The notes under the pieces are model-generated. The model did no database searches and was not told the DNA's origin. It saw only the letters and a list, made by a program, of their open reading frames with translations. Position numbers and translations under genes: made by a program. From contig NZ_JAAVTK010000007.1 in assembly GCF_012275535.1 (NCBI RefSeq), positions 189,956-253,955 of the forward strand: a stretch of DNA of 64,000 nucleotides. The letters run 5' to 3'. The stretch's first letter is position 1, and each line of letters begins with the position of its first letter. Shown here piece by piece: positions 9,164-18,106 of the stretch. The stretch comes from Hymenobacter artigasi. GTDB lineage: Bacteria; Bacteroidota; Bacteroidia; Cytophagales; Hymenobacteraceae.

Positions 9164-11728
9164 CTACCGCCCCTTCCGCAGCGCCAGATAATCCAAATAA
9201 TACAGCACCTTCACCGACAGCGAGTTATTGTGCGGCGTGTTGATGGTGTTGTTGAAATTATCGAAGAACTGCGGCGTGGCTTCATTGGCCTGCAAATAGG
9301 TGGAACCGGCGTTTTTCCAGACCACGCTGATTTGCGAGCCGGGCGCGAACCACCACGAGTACACCGCGTCCACGTTGAAGGCGTTGTAGGTATTGTCGCG
9401 GTTGCGCTGGTAGGCGGCGAACTGCTCCTCGGCATTCTTGCCGAGGATGGTGAAATCGAGGTAGCGCACATTGCTGGTGTAGTGGCGCACGCGCAGCGTG
9501 AACGACATGCGGTTGGTGAACGTGTAGGCTACCGAGGCCACGTTGGCCACCGTGGCCACGTTGCGGCGGCCCAGCAGAATCTGGCCGGCGAAGGGCTGGT
9601 CGAGGGGTTCGGCCTTGTCGAGGCCGCCGTTTACGTAGCCGATTTGGTTCTGGCGCAGGCTCCAGTCCACGCTGTAGCGGAAGGTGAGGTGGGTATTCAC
9701 GCGGTAGCGCGGGTAGAAGCCCAGGCTGTAGCCGGTGCGGCGGGCGCGGACCAGCCGCTCATCCTGGCCATAGCTTTGGAAGCCAGTGTTCCAGCTGATG
9801 GCCAGCGGCTTGCGAGAGTCGGAGTTGAAGAACACGGACAGGCGGGAGTTTTCCGGCACCCGCACGTAGTAGCCGCCCAGCGGGGCGGTGCGCGGCTCGT
9901 AAAAGTCGTGCGTCACGGGGTCTACGTTCAGGTCGAAGCCAATCTGGTTGAAGCTTTTGGTGAAGGTGGTATTGGCCCCGAGGTAGAAGTTGAGCGCCTG
10001 GTACAAAGTGGGCTTGTAGAGCAGCGAATGCGTCACGTTGCCAAACACATACAGGTTGTTAACCTTCCAGAAGGGCTGGTATTTGCCGTAGCTCAAATCC
10101 AAGGATTCGGTGATGTTGTTGTTGCCGAACAGGATGCCCAAATCGTTCGGGTTATAGGTGTCGGACTCGATGCCGTGGGTCAGGTTCCAGGTGAAACTGC
10201 CCGAGATTTTGCCCACGCCCACGCGGTACTTGTAGCCGTCCTGGTCGCTGATTTGGTCGGTGCTGCCGAAGCTGGTGCCCCGGCGGCGCGAGTAGATGGC
10301 GCGGCCGTCAATGGCGTAGCGGTTGGCCTTGTTGGCGAAGCGGAACAGGCCGCCGGTCACGTTGGCGTCGTAAGTGCTGCCGGCACGCGTCACGTTGGTG
10401 TTGATGAGCGAAACGTAAGAGTTGTTTTTCAGGCTCTGGTCGAGCACGGCGATGTTGTAGTTCGAGAACGGCTGCGTCAGTATCTGGCGCTCCTGCCCGG
10501 TTTCGGTGTTGCGGATGGTGGCGTAGGTGTCGTTGCTCAGGGCATTGAAAATGCCCACGCCCAGGCCCTTGCTGGTGCGTCCCGATACTTTGGTGGCGTT
10601 CAGCAGCGGCGTTTCGGAGGGGTTGCCCGTGATGATTTCGTTCGCGCCCGCCTTCACGTCGTAAAAGCCCACCGGCGTGGCCCCTACCCTTCTCGAATAG
10701 AACAGGTTGCCCTTGTTAAACAGCTCGGTGCCCTCCGTAAAAAATGGCCGATTCTCGTTGAACTGCACCTCAAACGGCGAGAGGTTGAGCACTTGGTTGT
10801 CGCTCTGCACCTGCCCGAAATCGGGCACCAGCGTGGCATCCAGGGTGAAGCTTTCGTTGATGCCCCACTTCACATCGGCCCCGCCGTTGAAGCGGGTGGT
10901 GAGGCGCTTGGTACCGTCGGCGCTCAGCGGGTTGTGGTTTACGTAGCCCGACACATAGGGCGTGAGCGAGAGGCGCAACGGCGGTTTCACGCCCTGCACA
11001 CCCGTCAGGTCGCCCCACTGGTTCACGAAACCGTCGACCTGCGGCTTCACTTCGTTCCAGAAATAGACCGCGTTGTCGCGCTTGCGCTGCCGCATAAAAT
11101 TCAGTCCCCAGTGCTGCACATCGGCCGTGCTGAAACGGATGGCGGAGTACGGAATCCGCATTTCGGCCACCCAGTCGGTGCCGCGCAGGGCGGTGCGGCT
11201 TTCCCACACGGCGTTCCAGTTGAAGTCCTCGCCGCCGGCCGGCGAGTAGCGCGAATCGAGCTGCACGCCGCTGCTGGTCACGATGAACGCATAGCCGTTG
11301 AGTTGGTCGTGGTAGGTATCGAGGAAGATGCCGATGAAGTCGGAGTTGCCGGTGTTGTCGCGCGCCGTCAGCTCGCGGGGGATGGAATCCGGCGATACAT
11401 CGTGCATAATGGCCCCCACGTAAATCGCGGCATCGTCGTACAGCACACGCACTTCGGTGGGGTGTTTTTCGTGCGGGCCGGGCTTGGGGCGGTTCTGGAT
11501 GAAATCGGTGGCCGGCAGGGCCTCGCGCCACGCGGCCTCGTCCAGCACGCCATCGAGCTTGATGGGCTGCGCGATGCGCAGGGCGGCCAGCTGGCGCTTG
11601 GGCGCGGCCGTGGCGGCCACGGTTGCCGCAGAAGGGGCCGCCGGCGTCTGGGCCCGGGCCGATGCAAGGGCCAGACTCAGCATTCCAAAAACAAAAAAAC
11701 AGACGCGCAGAAAGAAAGGGTGCAACAT
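9164..11728 (-). CDS. CBM9-like / DUF5916 outer-membrane protein
   Basis: This 854-residue secreted protein has a signal peptide (FFLRVCFFVFGMLSLALA...ARA). A carbohydrate-binding family 9-like domain follows at about residues 45-240, with IKLDGVLDEAAWREA and VRVLYDDAAIYVGA as its typical opening. The rest is a long DUF5916 region that probably forms an outer-membrane beta-barrel: FNENRPFFTEGTELF, then alternating aromatic strands, ending in LYYLDYLALRKGR. The family is widespread in Bacteroidota and its substrate is unknown. The ATG at 11728 was chosen because it opens the signal peptide; the frame is open 35 codons further upstream. Confidence 0.88.
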   Translation of the reverse strand: MLHPFFLRVCFFVFGMLSLALASARAQTPAAPSAATVAATAAPKRQLAALRIAQPIKLDGVLDEAAWREALPATDFIQNRPKPGPHEKHPTEVRVLYDDAAIYVGAIMHDVSPDSIPRELTARDNTGNSDFIGIFLDTYHDQLNGYAFIVTSSGVQLDSRYSPAGGEDFNWNAVWESRTALRGTDWVAEMRIPYSAIRFSTADVQHWGLNFMRQRKRDNAVYFWNEVKPQVDGFVNQWGDLTGVQGVKPPLRLSLTPYVSGYVNHNPLSADGTKRLTTRFNGGADVKWGINESFTLDATLVPDFGQVQSDNQVLNLSPFEVQFNENRPFFTEGTELFNKGNLFYSRRVGATPVGFYDVKAGANEIITGNPSETPLLNATKVSGRTSKGLGVGIFNALSNDTYATIRNTETGQERQILTQPFSNYNIAVLDQSLKNNSYVSLINTNVTRAGSTYDANVTGGLFRFANKANRYAIDGRAIYSRRRGTSFGSTDQISDQDGYKYRVGVGKISGSFTWNLTHGIESDTYNPNDLGILFGNNNITESLDLSYGKYQPFWKVNNLYVFGNVTHSLLYKPTLYQALNFYLGANTTFTKSFNQIGFDLNVDPVTHDFYEPRTAPLGGYYVRVPENSRLSVFFNSDSRKPLAISWNTGFQSYGQDERLVRARRTGYSLGFYPRYRVNTHLTFRYSVDWSLRQNQIGYVNGGLDKAEPLDQPFAGQILLGRRNVATVANVASVAYTFTNRMSFTLRVRHYTSNVRYLDFTILGKNAEEQFAAYQRNRDNTYNAFNVDAVYSWWFAPGSQISVVWKNAGSTYLQANEATPQFFDNFNNTINTPHNNSLSVKVLYYLDYLALRKGR

Positions 11729-12050
11729 GGCGAAGGACAGTTGAAGGTGGTTCGAGGACCTATTGGAAAGGATTTTGCAGCCTGACAGCCACCCTGAGTC
11801 AATGGAGCGGGGCGGGGTGCAGCCGGCGCACACTCACCAGGTGGCCGGGCCATACCGCTCCCATCCGGGCTGGTTTGCAGACCAGCGCGGGCGGTGCCCC
11901 AGCTCCATTGTGTCAGGTTTTTGGCGCAGCCGACGGGCCGTTAACACCCCGTCAGCTTTCGCGGTAAAACGTTTTTAATCAGGCAACAAGTATTCGATTG
12001 GCAGCCGTTGTGGCTCCATTTCGCGTGGAAACTCCCGCTGTTGGGATTGG
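11729..12050. other. Gene-free stretch
   Basis: I see no gene, strong hairpin or -7 box here. It should contain the promoter of the CBM9/DUF5916 gene and the 3' flank of the first DUF4097 gene. Confidence 0.4.
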
Positions 12051-12749
12051 TTACTTCCGTTTGCGGAAATAAACGTCGTTGCTCACTGATTCGAGCTTGA
12101 CGAGCGGGCCGCTGCCGCTGAGCGTGCCGTGGAGCTGGTAGCCCACGATGGGGTTTTTCCGCTGGGCGGTGCTGAAGGCAATGTCCTGGTCGGTATAAAC
12201 CTCGCCCGTAATGGTTTTGAGCGACAGTTCCGCGCCCTTCGCGGCGGGCCAGGCCACGTCCACAAAGCCGCTCAGCGACTTGGCTTCGATGGCATTATTG
12301 ATGCCGGCAATGTCCACGTTGCCGCTGTAGGTAAATACGCGCAGGGCCACGTCGGCGGGCAGGGTGATTTCATAGCTGATGTCGTCACACACCTGCTGGC
12401 CATACCACATGTTGCGGTCGCCGGTGCGGCTGGGGCAGTCGCCGGGCCGGGCCTGACGCAGCATTTCCTTATCGAAATCGGCGGTCAGGCGCAGCTCGTC
12501 GCCGGTCGGACTCAGGTCGATTTGCAGGGCATCGTTCAGCCGATTCGAGTTGATGCTGACGGTGGCCTTCATGGTCATTTTGCCGGCCGCCCCGGGCCGG
12601 ATGCGGATGTTGCTGGCCTGCTTCAGATTGAGAAATACCCGCTGGCCAGCAGTCAGATTAGCGGATTTCTCGATGATTTTCTGGGCCGAAGCCGACTGGC
12701 AGGCGGCTGCGGCGCACACCAGCAAAAGGAGGAAGAAGAACTGGCGCAT
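12051..12749 (-). CDS. Secreted DUF4097-like beta-repeat protein (module 1, distal)
   Basis: A 232-residue protein with a clear signal peptide (MRQFFFLLLLVCAAAACQSASA), possibly a lipoprotein through the Cys in AAAC. The mature part is a series of short beta strands ending in LESVSNDVYFRKRK, a variant of the C-terminal motif shared by all four DUF4097 proteins of this region. It is the last gene of the first sigma/anti-sigma module, separated from its neighbour by an inverted-repeat element. DUF4097 proteins are predicted beta-solenoids, sometimes called putative adhesins, with unknown function. Confidence 0.75.
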   Translation of the reverse strand: MRQFFFLLLLVCAAAACQSASAQKIIEKSANLTAGQRVFLNLKQASNIRIRPGAAGKMTMKATVSINSNRLNDALQIDLSPTGDELRLTADFDKEMLRQARPGDCPSRTGDRNMWYGQQVCDDISYEITLPADVALRVFTYSGNVDIAGINNAIEAKSLSGFVDVAWPAAKGAELSLKTITGEVYTDQDIAFSTAQRKNPIVGYQLHGTLSGSGPLVKLESVSNDVYFRKRK

Positions 12750-12806
12750 GGTGTGAGAAGAATTAGCGTGAAAGGTGATATTAGGCAGGTATGTGGGGAT
12801 GCGCTG

Positions 12807-12935
12807 GCGGGTCACCTCACGAGACCCCTGCGGGGCGGGCCCCTCTCCCGCGGAGAGGGGAGCCACGGCGGCGCGGATATGGAATCGTCAGGCTCCCCTC
12901 TCCGCGGGAGAGGGGCCGGGGGTGAGGTGACCCGC
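12807..12935. repeat. Inverted-repeat element, family B, loop orientation 2
   Basis: The outer arms GCGGGTCACCTCAC and GTGAGGTGACCCGC are perfect complements. Inside lie near-palindromic CCCCTCTCC...GAGAGGGG arms and a 26-base loop at 12865-12890, which is the exact reverse complement of the loop at 9098-9123. It separates the two DUF4097 genes of module 1. Confidence 0.8.
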
Positions 12936-12950
12936 GTTAGGCATTGCTAT

Positions 12951-13718
12951 CTACTTCGCTTTCCGCACGTAGATATCCCCACTCACCGTCTTGAACGACA
13001 GTGTATTGCCGCCGCCGTTGATGTTGCCATCCACCACCTGGCCGCCGATGTGGCTCATGTTGTCCTGGCCCTTCAGGTTCATGTCGAAATCGGTGTAGAT
13101 TTCGCCCGAAATGGAGCGCAGCTTGACGGTGGCTTTGGTGTTGGTGGGCATGCTCACGTCCACGTCGCCGCTCACGGTGGAGATGGAGCTGGGGCCCTGG
13201 CGCATGGACGCGAAACGCACCAGAATGTCGCCGCTCACGGTGTTGGCCACCACGGGGCCGGCCACGTTTTTCAGGCTGATGTCGCCGCTGGTCATGCTCA
13301 CTTCGATGTCGCCGCCCAGGTCGCGCATCGCCACGTCGCTGCTGCCGTTCCAGCCGGCCTGCTTGTACTGTACCGAGGCGTTGCGCGGCACCCGAATGAG
13401 GTAGCTGGCCTCCTTACGCGAGGCCCGGGAAATGCGCACCACATTATCCTGCTGCACAACGGAGAGGCCAATCCGGGTATTGTCCACCGCCGAGTTGTAG
13501 ATGGGGCGCAGGCCTTTGGCGCGCTCCGGGGCCTCTTCAAAGCCGTCGCCCTTTATCACCAGGTCGCTGCCGTCGATGCCTTCCACCGTCACGTCGCTGC
13601 CCTGCATGTCGATGACAATTTTCGGGTCTTTGGCGTTGAGTTTGGTTCGGAATTCCTGGGCGTGGCCCGGCTGGGTAAATAGTAAACCCGCGAAGGCGAG
13701 TAATAAGAGCTTATTCAT
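12951..13718 (-). CDS. Secreted DUF4097 beta-repeat protein (module 1, proximal)
   Basis: A 255-residue protein with signal peptide MNKLLLLAFAGLLFTQPGHAQ. The mature part has repeating strand-turn units such as VSMTSGDISLKNV, VANTVSGDILV and ISTVSGDVDVSM, ending in FKTVSGDIYVRKAK. The repeated S/N-G-D-I/V turn is typical of DUF4097 beta-solenoids. It lies downstream of the anti-sigma gene, separated by a hairpin repeat. The context suggests an envelope protein controlled by, or acting on, the adjacent sigma/anti-sigma pair. That role is inference. Confidence 0.85.
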   Translation of the reverse strand: MNKLLLLAFAGLLFTQPGHAQEFRTKLNAKDPKIVIDMQGSDVTVEGIDGSDLVIKGDGFEEAPERAKGLRPIYNSAVDNTRIGLSVVQQDNVVRISRASRKEASYLIRVPRNASVQYKQAGWNGSSDVAMRDLGGDIEVSMTSGDISLKNVAGPVVANTVSGDILVRFASMRQGPSSISTVSGDVDVSMPTNTKATVKLRSISGEIYTDFDMNLKGQDNMSHIGGQVVDGNINGGGNTLSFKTVSGDIYVRKAK

Positions 13719-13772
13719 GGTATTGAGAAGATTACGGAGGGAAAATAGAACGTCATGCGGAGGAGGTAGCTG

Positions 13773-13863
13773 GTCATGCAGAGCGAAGCGAAGCATCTCG
13801 CTCACATCGTTACACGATTGGGTTACTACCACACGCGAGATGCTTCGCTACGCTCTGCATGAC
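13773..13863. repeat. Inverted-repeat element, family A
   Basis: Arms of 29 bases, beginning GTCATGCAGAGCGAAGCG and differing at one position, flank a 33-base loop. It sits between the anti-sigma gene and the first DUF4097 gene and could act as an RNA hairpin within the operon. Confidence 0.8.
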
Positions 13864-13883
13864 TCGTTCTGTTGGTTGGTTAC

Positions 13884-14732
13884 TCAAATCAGCTTGCCGA
13901 TGCCGGCCTCGGCCTGGGCCCGCACCACGGGCAGGGCATCGGCCTTTTTGGCGAGGCGCTGAAGCTGGGGCACCGCGCGGTGCACGCGCAGCGATACCAC
14001 CATGTCAATCAGCGCAATCTGCACATTAGGGTCGGTTTGGATGGGCAGGGAGTTGGCCAGTCCCTCGCGCACGCCGGGGGCATCGCGGAGGCGGTAGAGG
14101 GCTTCGCAGGCCGCCAAGCGCACATTGGGGTTGGGGTCGAAGTTGAGGGTATTGAGCAGTACCTGCACCGTGGCATCGTCGGGGGCGGCGGCGGCTTTGG
14201 TAGCGTTGGTCACGAGCTGAATCCGGTCACTGGCCGATACGGGGCGGCCGTTGTCGTTGGTCAGCGCGTTGGCCAGGGTGGTGGGGGCATTTTTCTCGGT
14301 GGTGGTGGCCACGCTGTTGGCATTGTCACCCCAGTGCAGGTTGCGGCCCAGGAATACGCCGGCGGCAATCAGGACCAGGCTGGCGGCGATGCGCAGCCAA
14401 TTATCAGCCAGCGCCGTGGGCCACATCGACACCACTTTGGCATTGGGCTGGATGGGGGTGGGCGCGGCAGCAGCTTCGGGGTTCAGCAGCTGCTTTTGCT
14501 GCTCCAGCATGGCCATAAAGTTGGCGCGGAGGGCCGTGCGGGGCACTTCGGGCAGGGCCGCGTCGAGGTCATCGGAGAGGGCGCGGAGTTGGGTTACCTG
14601 CAGCTGGCAGGTGGGGCAGGCGGGCAGGTGGGCGGCCACGCGCTCGGCCTCGGTGGCCGGCAGGCTGCGCTCGACGTAGGCCGGCAGCAGGGCTTCGAGC
14701 TCGTGGCAGGCAGAAAGTTCGGGCGTTTTCAT
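13884..14732 (-). CDS. Zinc-finger anti-sigma factor with HEAT-like repeats (module 1)
   Basis: This 282-residue protein should bind and hold the ECF sigma factor encoded 4 bases upstream. The N-terminal ZAS-type domain has Cys9/His10 and the H35-x3-C39-x2-C42 motif (HLPACPTC). A single membrane helix follows (LRIAASLVLIAAGVFLG, about residues 112-130). The outer part carries helical repeats of the HEAT type, with DPNPNVRLAACEALYRL and DPNVQIALIDMVVSL. This layout puts the sigma-binding part in the cytoplasm and the repeats in the periplasm, where they could sense a protein ligand. Confidence 0.88.
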   Translation of the reverse strand: MKTPELSACHELEALLPAYVERSLPATEAERVAAHLPACPTCQLQVTQLRALSDDLDAALPEVPRTALRANFMAMLEQQKQLLNPEAAAAPTPIQPNAKVVSMWPTALADNWLRIAASLVLIAAGVFLGRNLHWGDNANSVATTTEKNAPTTLANALTNDNGRPVSASDRIQLVTNATKAAAAPDDATVQVLLNTLNFDPNPNVRLAACEALYRLRDAPGVREGLANSLPIQTDPNVQIALIDMVVSLRVHRAVPQLQRLAKKADALPVVRAQAEAGIGKLI

Positions 14733-14736
14733 GGAC

Positions 14737-15285
14737 TTAATTGGCGAAATAAATTTTGCGCAACGCTTGCAGGGCGCGGTGCGCTTTCACGCGGGCGGCT
14801 TCGGCGGTGCAGCCCAGCAGCTTCCCGATTTCCTCGTAGCCGAACCCCTGAAAGCGGTTCAGCACCAGGATTTCGCGCTGCGGCACGGTCAGCATATCCA
14901 GGGCTTCGTGCAGGTCGTCGTGGTGGTTGTTCACCCGCATTTGCGAGAAGGCCGCGCCGCGCAGGCCGCCGGTGCGCTCCACTTCGGCTACGTCCACATC
15001 GGCGGCGCGCACTTTTTGCTGGCGCTGCCAGTAGTCGGCGTGCACGTTGCGGGCCATCTGGTACACCCAGGCTTTGAAGGGCTGGGTGGGCTGGTAGCTG
15101 CCGCGGTATTTGAGGATGCGCTCGAACACGGTTTGGGTGAGGTCTTCGCTGGTTTCGCGGTCGTTGGTAAGGCGGGTGAGGTAATTGAACAGGGGCCCGT
15201 GGTAGCGCTCGAACAGCGGCACGAGCTGGTCAAGGTCGTCGGCCCGGACGGCGGCCATCAGTGCTTCGTCGCTCGTGGTTTCCAC
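14737..15285 (-). CDS. ECF-type RNA polymerase sigma-70 factor (module 1)
   Basis: This 182-residue ECF sigma factor has region 2 (LVPLFERYHGPLFNYL, then FKAWVYQMARNVHADYW) and region 4 (LTVPQREILVLNRFQGFGYEEIGKLLGC with its helix-turn-helix). The Trp of AWVYQMARN is the residue replaced by a stop codon in the paralogue of module 2. The start is GTG at 15285. The anti-sigma gene follows after 4 bases, so the two are co-expressed. It probably directs transcription of its own operon and of envelope genes, but no target promoter can be named. Confidence 0.93.
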   Translation of the reverse strand: METTSDEALMAAVRADDLDQLVPLFERYHGPLFNYLTRLTNDRETSEDLTQTVFERILKYRGSYQPTQPFKAWVYQMARNVHADYWQRQQKVRAADVDVAEVERTGGLRGAAFSQMRVNNHHDDLHEALDMLTVPQREILVLNRFQGFGYEEIGKLLGCTAEAARVKAHRALQALRKIYFAN

Positions 15286-15402
15286 GGAAAGTGTTTAGGT
15301 AGGAGTTGGAATGAAAGGAGTACCCGGAGTTGAGGCAGACGTTACAGCGGTGCTCAACTTTTTTTCGGGAAGGTCGGCATTAGTCCCGGAAGCACATAAA
15401 AA

Positions 15403-15452
15403 GGCCCCGGCGGGGCGGCCCTTGTGCGCACAAGGGCCGCCCCGCCGGGGCC
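15403..15452 (-). terminator. Intrinsic terminator: 50-base perfect palindrome
   Basis: A perfect 25+25 base palindrome starting GGCCCCGGCGGGGCGGCC is followed on the minus strand by TTTTTATG. It ends the module 2 transcript after the DUF4097 gene and isolates it from the module 1 sigma gene. Confidence 0.85.
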
Positions 15453-15471
15453 TGAAAACTGCCAATCGCCT

Positions 15472-16338
15472 CTACTTCGCTTTCCGCAGAAAAATATCCC
15501 CGTTGAAGGTTTTCAGCATTACCTCGGGGCCGCCGCCGTTCACCTTGCCGTAGGTCCAGTCGTCGGTGCTGAGGCGGGAGAGGCCGTTCTGGCTGGTGCG
15601 GGTCACTTTGGCGGCGCCTTTGTCCACGGCCACGTCGAAGTCGCTGTACACGTCGCCGCGCTCCGATTTCATCTTGAGCGCCGCCTTAATGGAGCCCGGG
15701 AATGTCACATCAACCTTGCCATTGAGGGTGGAAAAGGCCATGGGCGCACCCGCCGTCACGCTTTTAAACACCACAATTAGGTTGCCGTTCACCGTATTCG
15801 CCACCGCCGAGCCGGCCACCTGGCTGAGCTGAATGGCCCCGTTCACGTTGGTTATTTCCAGCTCGCCGGTCACGTTGTCAACGGTGATATCGCCGTTGTT
15901 CACGGTGCTGAGCTTGAGCGAGAAATTCTGCGGCACCTTGATGGTCAGGTCGATGGGATGCTGGTAGGAGTCGGTGGTTATTTCGACGTGGTTGTTCTTT
16001 TCCTCGGCCGTCAGGTTGAGGCTGTTGGCAGATGAAAGGCGTTTCATGCCGTTGGTTTCAGCCTTGCTGCTGGAGCGCCGGTCGCCCTGCCGGGGCCGGG
16101 CCACGGCGTCAATCATCACCTCCTTGCCGCCGTAGCCAGCTACGTGGATGGAGCCGTTCACGAGGCTCAGCTCCAGCGAGCCGGGCTTGCCGGGCGCGCT
16201 CAGGGCCACGGTGAGCTGTTCTTTGGCGTCTTTTTCGGAATCCTGCGCCTGGCCGGGCCGGGCGCTACCAATCAGCAGCAGGCTCAGAACGAGAAGCGGC
16301 GAAAGTCGTTGCGGGAATAATCGGAATAAAATATTCAT
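15472..16338 (-). CDS. Secreted DUF4097 beta-repeat protein (module 2, distal)
   Basis: A 288-residue protein with a hydrophobic signal (LSPLLVLSLLLIGSARPGQA). Its repeats have the same shape as the other DUF4097 proteins, for example LSTVNNGDITVDNV, ITNVNGAIQLSQV and ANTVNGNLIVVF, and it ends in MLKTFNGDIFLRKAK. It closes the second sigma/anti-sigma module and is followed by a strong terminator. A gap of only 17 bases separates it from the preceding DUF4097 gene, so the two are co-transcribed. Confidence 0.85.
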   Translation of the reverse strand: MNILFRLFPQRLSPLLVLSLLLIGSARPGQAQDSEKDAKEQLTVALSAPGKPGSLELSLVNGSIHVAGYGGKEVMIDAVARPRQGDRRSSSKAETNGMKRLSSANSLNLTAEEKNNHVEITTDSYQHPIDLTIKVPQNFSLKLSTVNNGDITVDNVTGELEITNVNGAIQLSQVAGSAVANTVNGNLIVVFKSVTAGAPMAFSTLNGKVDVTFPGSIKAALKMKSERGDVYSDFDVAVDKGAAKVTRTSQNGLSRLSTDDWTYGKVNGGGPEVMLKTFNGDIFLRKAK

Positions 16339-16355
16339 GGTAAAGAACTGATTAA

Positions 16356-17237
16356 CTATTGCTTGGTGACGGTCACATCACCGTTGAGGGTTTCAAAATG
16401 CAGGTCGGGGCCGCCCTGGCCGATGCGGACGGCCGTGTCCTTGGTCAGCTTGTACATGGTGCCGCTGCTGTGCCCTTCCCGGTTTTTGGTGACTTGCACC
16501 GGCAGCATTTCGGCATTGGGAAAATCGGTGTAAAATTCCCCGTGCATGCTCTTGAAGTGCATATCGGCCGCGAAACCAGCCGGGTATTTCACCCGAATCT
16601 GGCCGTTGATGGTGTGGTACGACGACGCGCCGGGCGGATTGGCCGCGTAGCTGGCATCCACGTTGCCGTTCACGGTGCGGGCCTCGGTGCTGCCCTTCAC
16701 ATTGGCCAGCGTGATGGGGCCATTCACGTTGAAAACGTGTAGCGGGCCGGTCACGTCCTGCACCTTCACCTCGCCGTGGTTGATGGTCGAAACCCGCACG
16801 TTGAGCTGGCAGGGCACTTTTACCACGAAGTCGAAATCGTAGCGGTAGTTGATTTCCTTGCGGTCCCCGCCGCGACGGTCGTTGTTGTGGGGCCGCGAGT
16901 CCTGGGGGCCGGTCAGGTACACCACCACGCTGTCGCCGTGCTGCGCGAAGCCCAGCTGCGCTTCCGCCTTGCCAGTTTCCAGCGTTTTGGCATCGTCGGC
17001 CGAGATGGTTTTGGTGGCTTCCACCAGCACCTTGCTGCCGGCGTAGCCCTGCACCGTCACCGAGCCGTTGATGTTATACAGGGCCAGTGTGCTGCGCCCA
17101 GCCTCGGCCGTGAGCATGAATTCTTTGGTAATCTGCTCCTTGGATTGCAAGTGCCGGCTGGCCTGGGCCTGGCAGGCGGGGCTGCTACACAGCCAGAGCA
17201 GCGCGGGCAGGCTGAGGAGAAAATTGGGTCTGGTCAT
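16356..17237 (-). CDS. Secreted DUF4097 beta-repeat protein (module 2, proximal)
   Basis: A 293-residue protein with a signal peptide (FLLSLPALLWLCSSPACQAQA). Repeats include LYNINGSVTVQGY, VFNVNGPITLANV and ARTVNGNVDASY, ending in HFETLNGDVTVTKQ. The ATG at 17237 lies 53 bases inside the anti-sigma gene, an unusually long overlap. The signal peptide follows this ATG directly, which supports the start. Co-expression with the anti-sigma factor is therefore very likely. Confidence 0.85.
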   Translation of the reverse strand: MTRPNFLLSLPALLWLCSSPACQAQASRHLQSKEQITKEFMLTAEAGRSTLALYNINGSVTVQGYAGSKVLVEATKTISADDAKTLETGKAEAQLGFAQHGDSVVVYLTGPQDSRPHNNDRRGGDRKEINYRYDFDFVVKVPCQLNVRVSTINHGEVKVQDVTGPLHVFNVNGPITLANVKGSTEARTVNGNVDASYAANPPGASSYHTINGQIRVKYPAGFAADMHFKSMHGEFYTDFPNAEMLPVQVTKNREGHSSGTMYKLTKDTAVRIGQGGPDLHFETLNGDVTVTKQ

Positions 17238-18096
17238 GGCGTTGGGGGGTTGCGGGGGCGGCCGGGGGGCCGTCGCTCAGGGTTTGGATGCTTTGCTCGA
17301 TTTTGCTTTTCACCATGTTGTCCAGGTTTTCCTGTTTCAGCAGGCGGCGCAGCGGCGGCACCGAGCGGCGCTCCTGCAGCTGCACCATGGCATCGGCCAG
17401 GGCCGCCTGCACCAGCGGCGAGTCCTGCTGGGCCAGGGCATGCACCAGGCCCAGGCGCACGGTGGCATCGGCCTGGGCCAGGGGCGTGAGGGCTTCCAGG
17501 GTGGCCAGCCGCACGTTCACATTGTCGTCGTGGTTGAGGGTGCTCAGCAGGGCGTTCACCACCTTGGAATTGGGGTCGGGCAGCTCCTTGGTGTAGCCCA
17601 CGGCCCGCAGCCGCTCGGTAGCCGAGGGGTTGTCGATGAGCGAGAGCAGCATTACCTGGCGCATTTCGCCCACCTGGGCGGCCAGCGCGGCCAGCTGCTG
17701 CTGGTCGGCGGCGGCGGTTTTGGAGCCGCTGTTCAGCCAATAGCCGCCCAGCACGCCCACGCCCAGCAGGCACAGGCTGTAGGCCAGCCGTAGCGCCGGG
17801 CGCGGAATGGACCAGGCCCGCAGCCGCAGCCACAGGCCCTGGAGCGAATAATCGGGCGTGGTTTCCAGCTCATCCTTAAAAGTGGCGAGCATGGCGTAGA
17901 ACGCGGGGCGGGCCTGAGGGCCGGGCTCCGGCACGGGGGCCTGGCCCAGCGTGTGCCACACGCGCTCCATGGCCTGCAGCTCTTCGCGGCACTCGGCGCA
18001 CCCGGCGAGGTGGGCCGTGAGGGCGGCGTGCTCAGCAGCGGTCAGCTGCCGGCTGAGGTAGTCGACCAGTTGCGCTTTTAGGGGTTCGCAGTTCAT
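17185..18096 (-). CDS. Zinc-finger anti-sigma factor with HEAT-like repeats (module 2)
   Basis: A 303-residue paralogue of the module 1 anti-sigma factor. The zinc site has Cys3 and H29-x3-C33-x2-C36 (HLAGCAEC), and one membrane helix follows (LRLAYSLCLLGVGVLGGYW). The periplasmic part has HEAT-like repeats (DDNVNVRLATLEALTPL; SPLVQAALADAMVQL). A Pro/Gln-rich tail of about 30 residues, absent from the paralogue, overlaps the next gene by 53 bases. I chose the ATG at 18096; the frame opens 7 codons earlier. It appears intact although its cognate sigma gene is interrupted. Confidence 0.87.
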   Translation of the reverse strand: MNCEPLKAQLVDYLSRQLTAAEHAALTAHLAGCAECREELQAMERVWHTLGQAPVPEPGPQARPAFYAMLATFKDELETTPDYSLQGLWLRLRAWSIPRPALRLAYSLCLLGVGVLGGYWLNSGSKTAAADQQQLAALAAQVGEMRQVMLLSLIDNPSATERLRAVGYTKELPDPNSKVVNALLSTLNHDDNVNVRLATLEALTPLAQADATVRLGLVHALAQQDSPLVQAALADAMVQLQERRSVPPLRRLLKQENLDNMVKSKIEQSIQTLSDGPPAAPATPQRHDQTQFSPQPARAALAV

Positions 18097-18106
18097 GGGC
18101 GAGGGG

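Noticed and set aside
9122..11785. Long open frame on the plus strand opposite the CBM9/DUF5916 gene
   Set aside because: It is the antisense shadow of a clear gene in GC-rich DNA; its translation is low-complexity Val/Gly/Ala/His with no family features.
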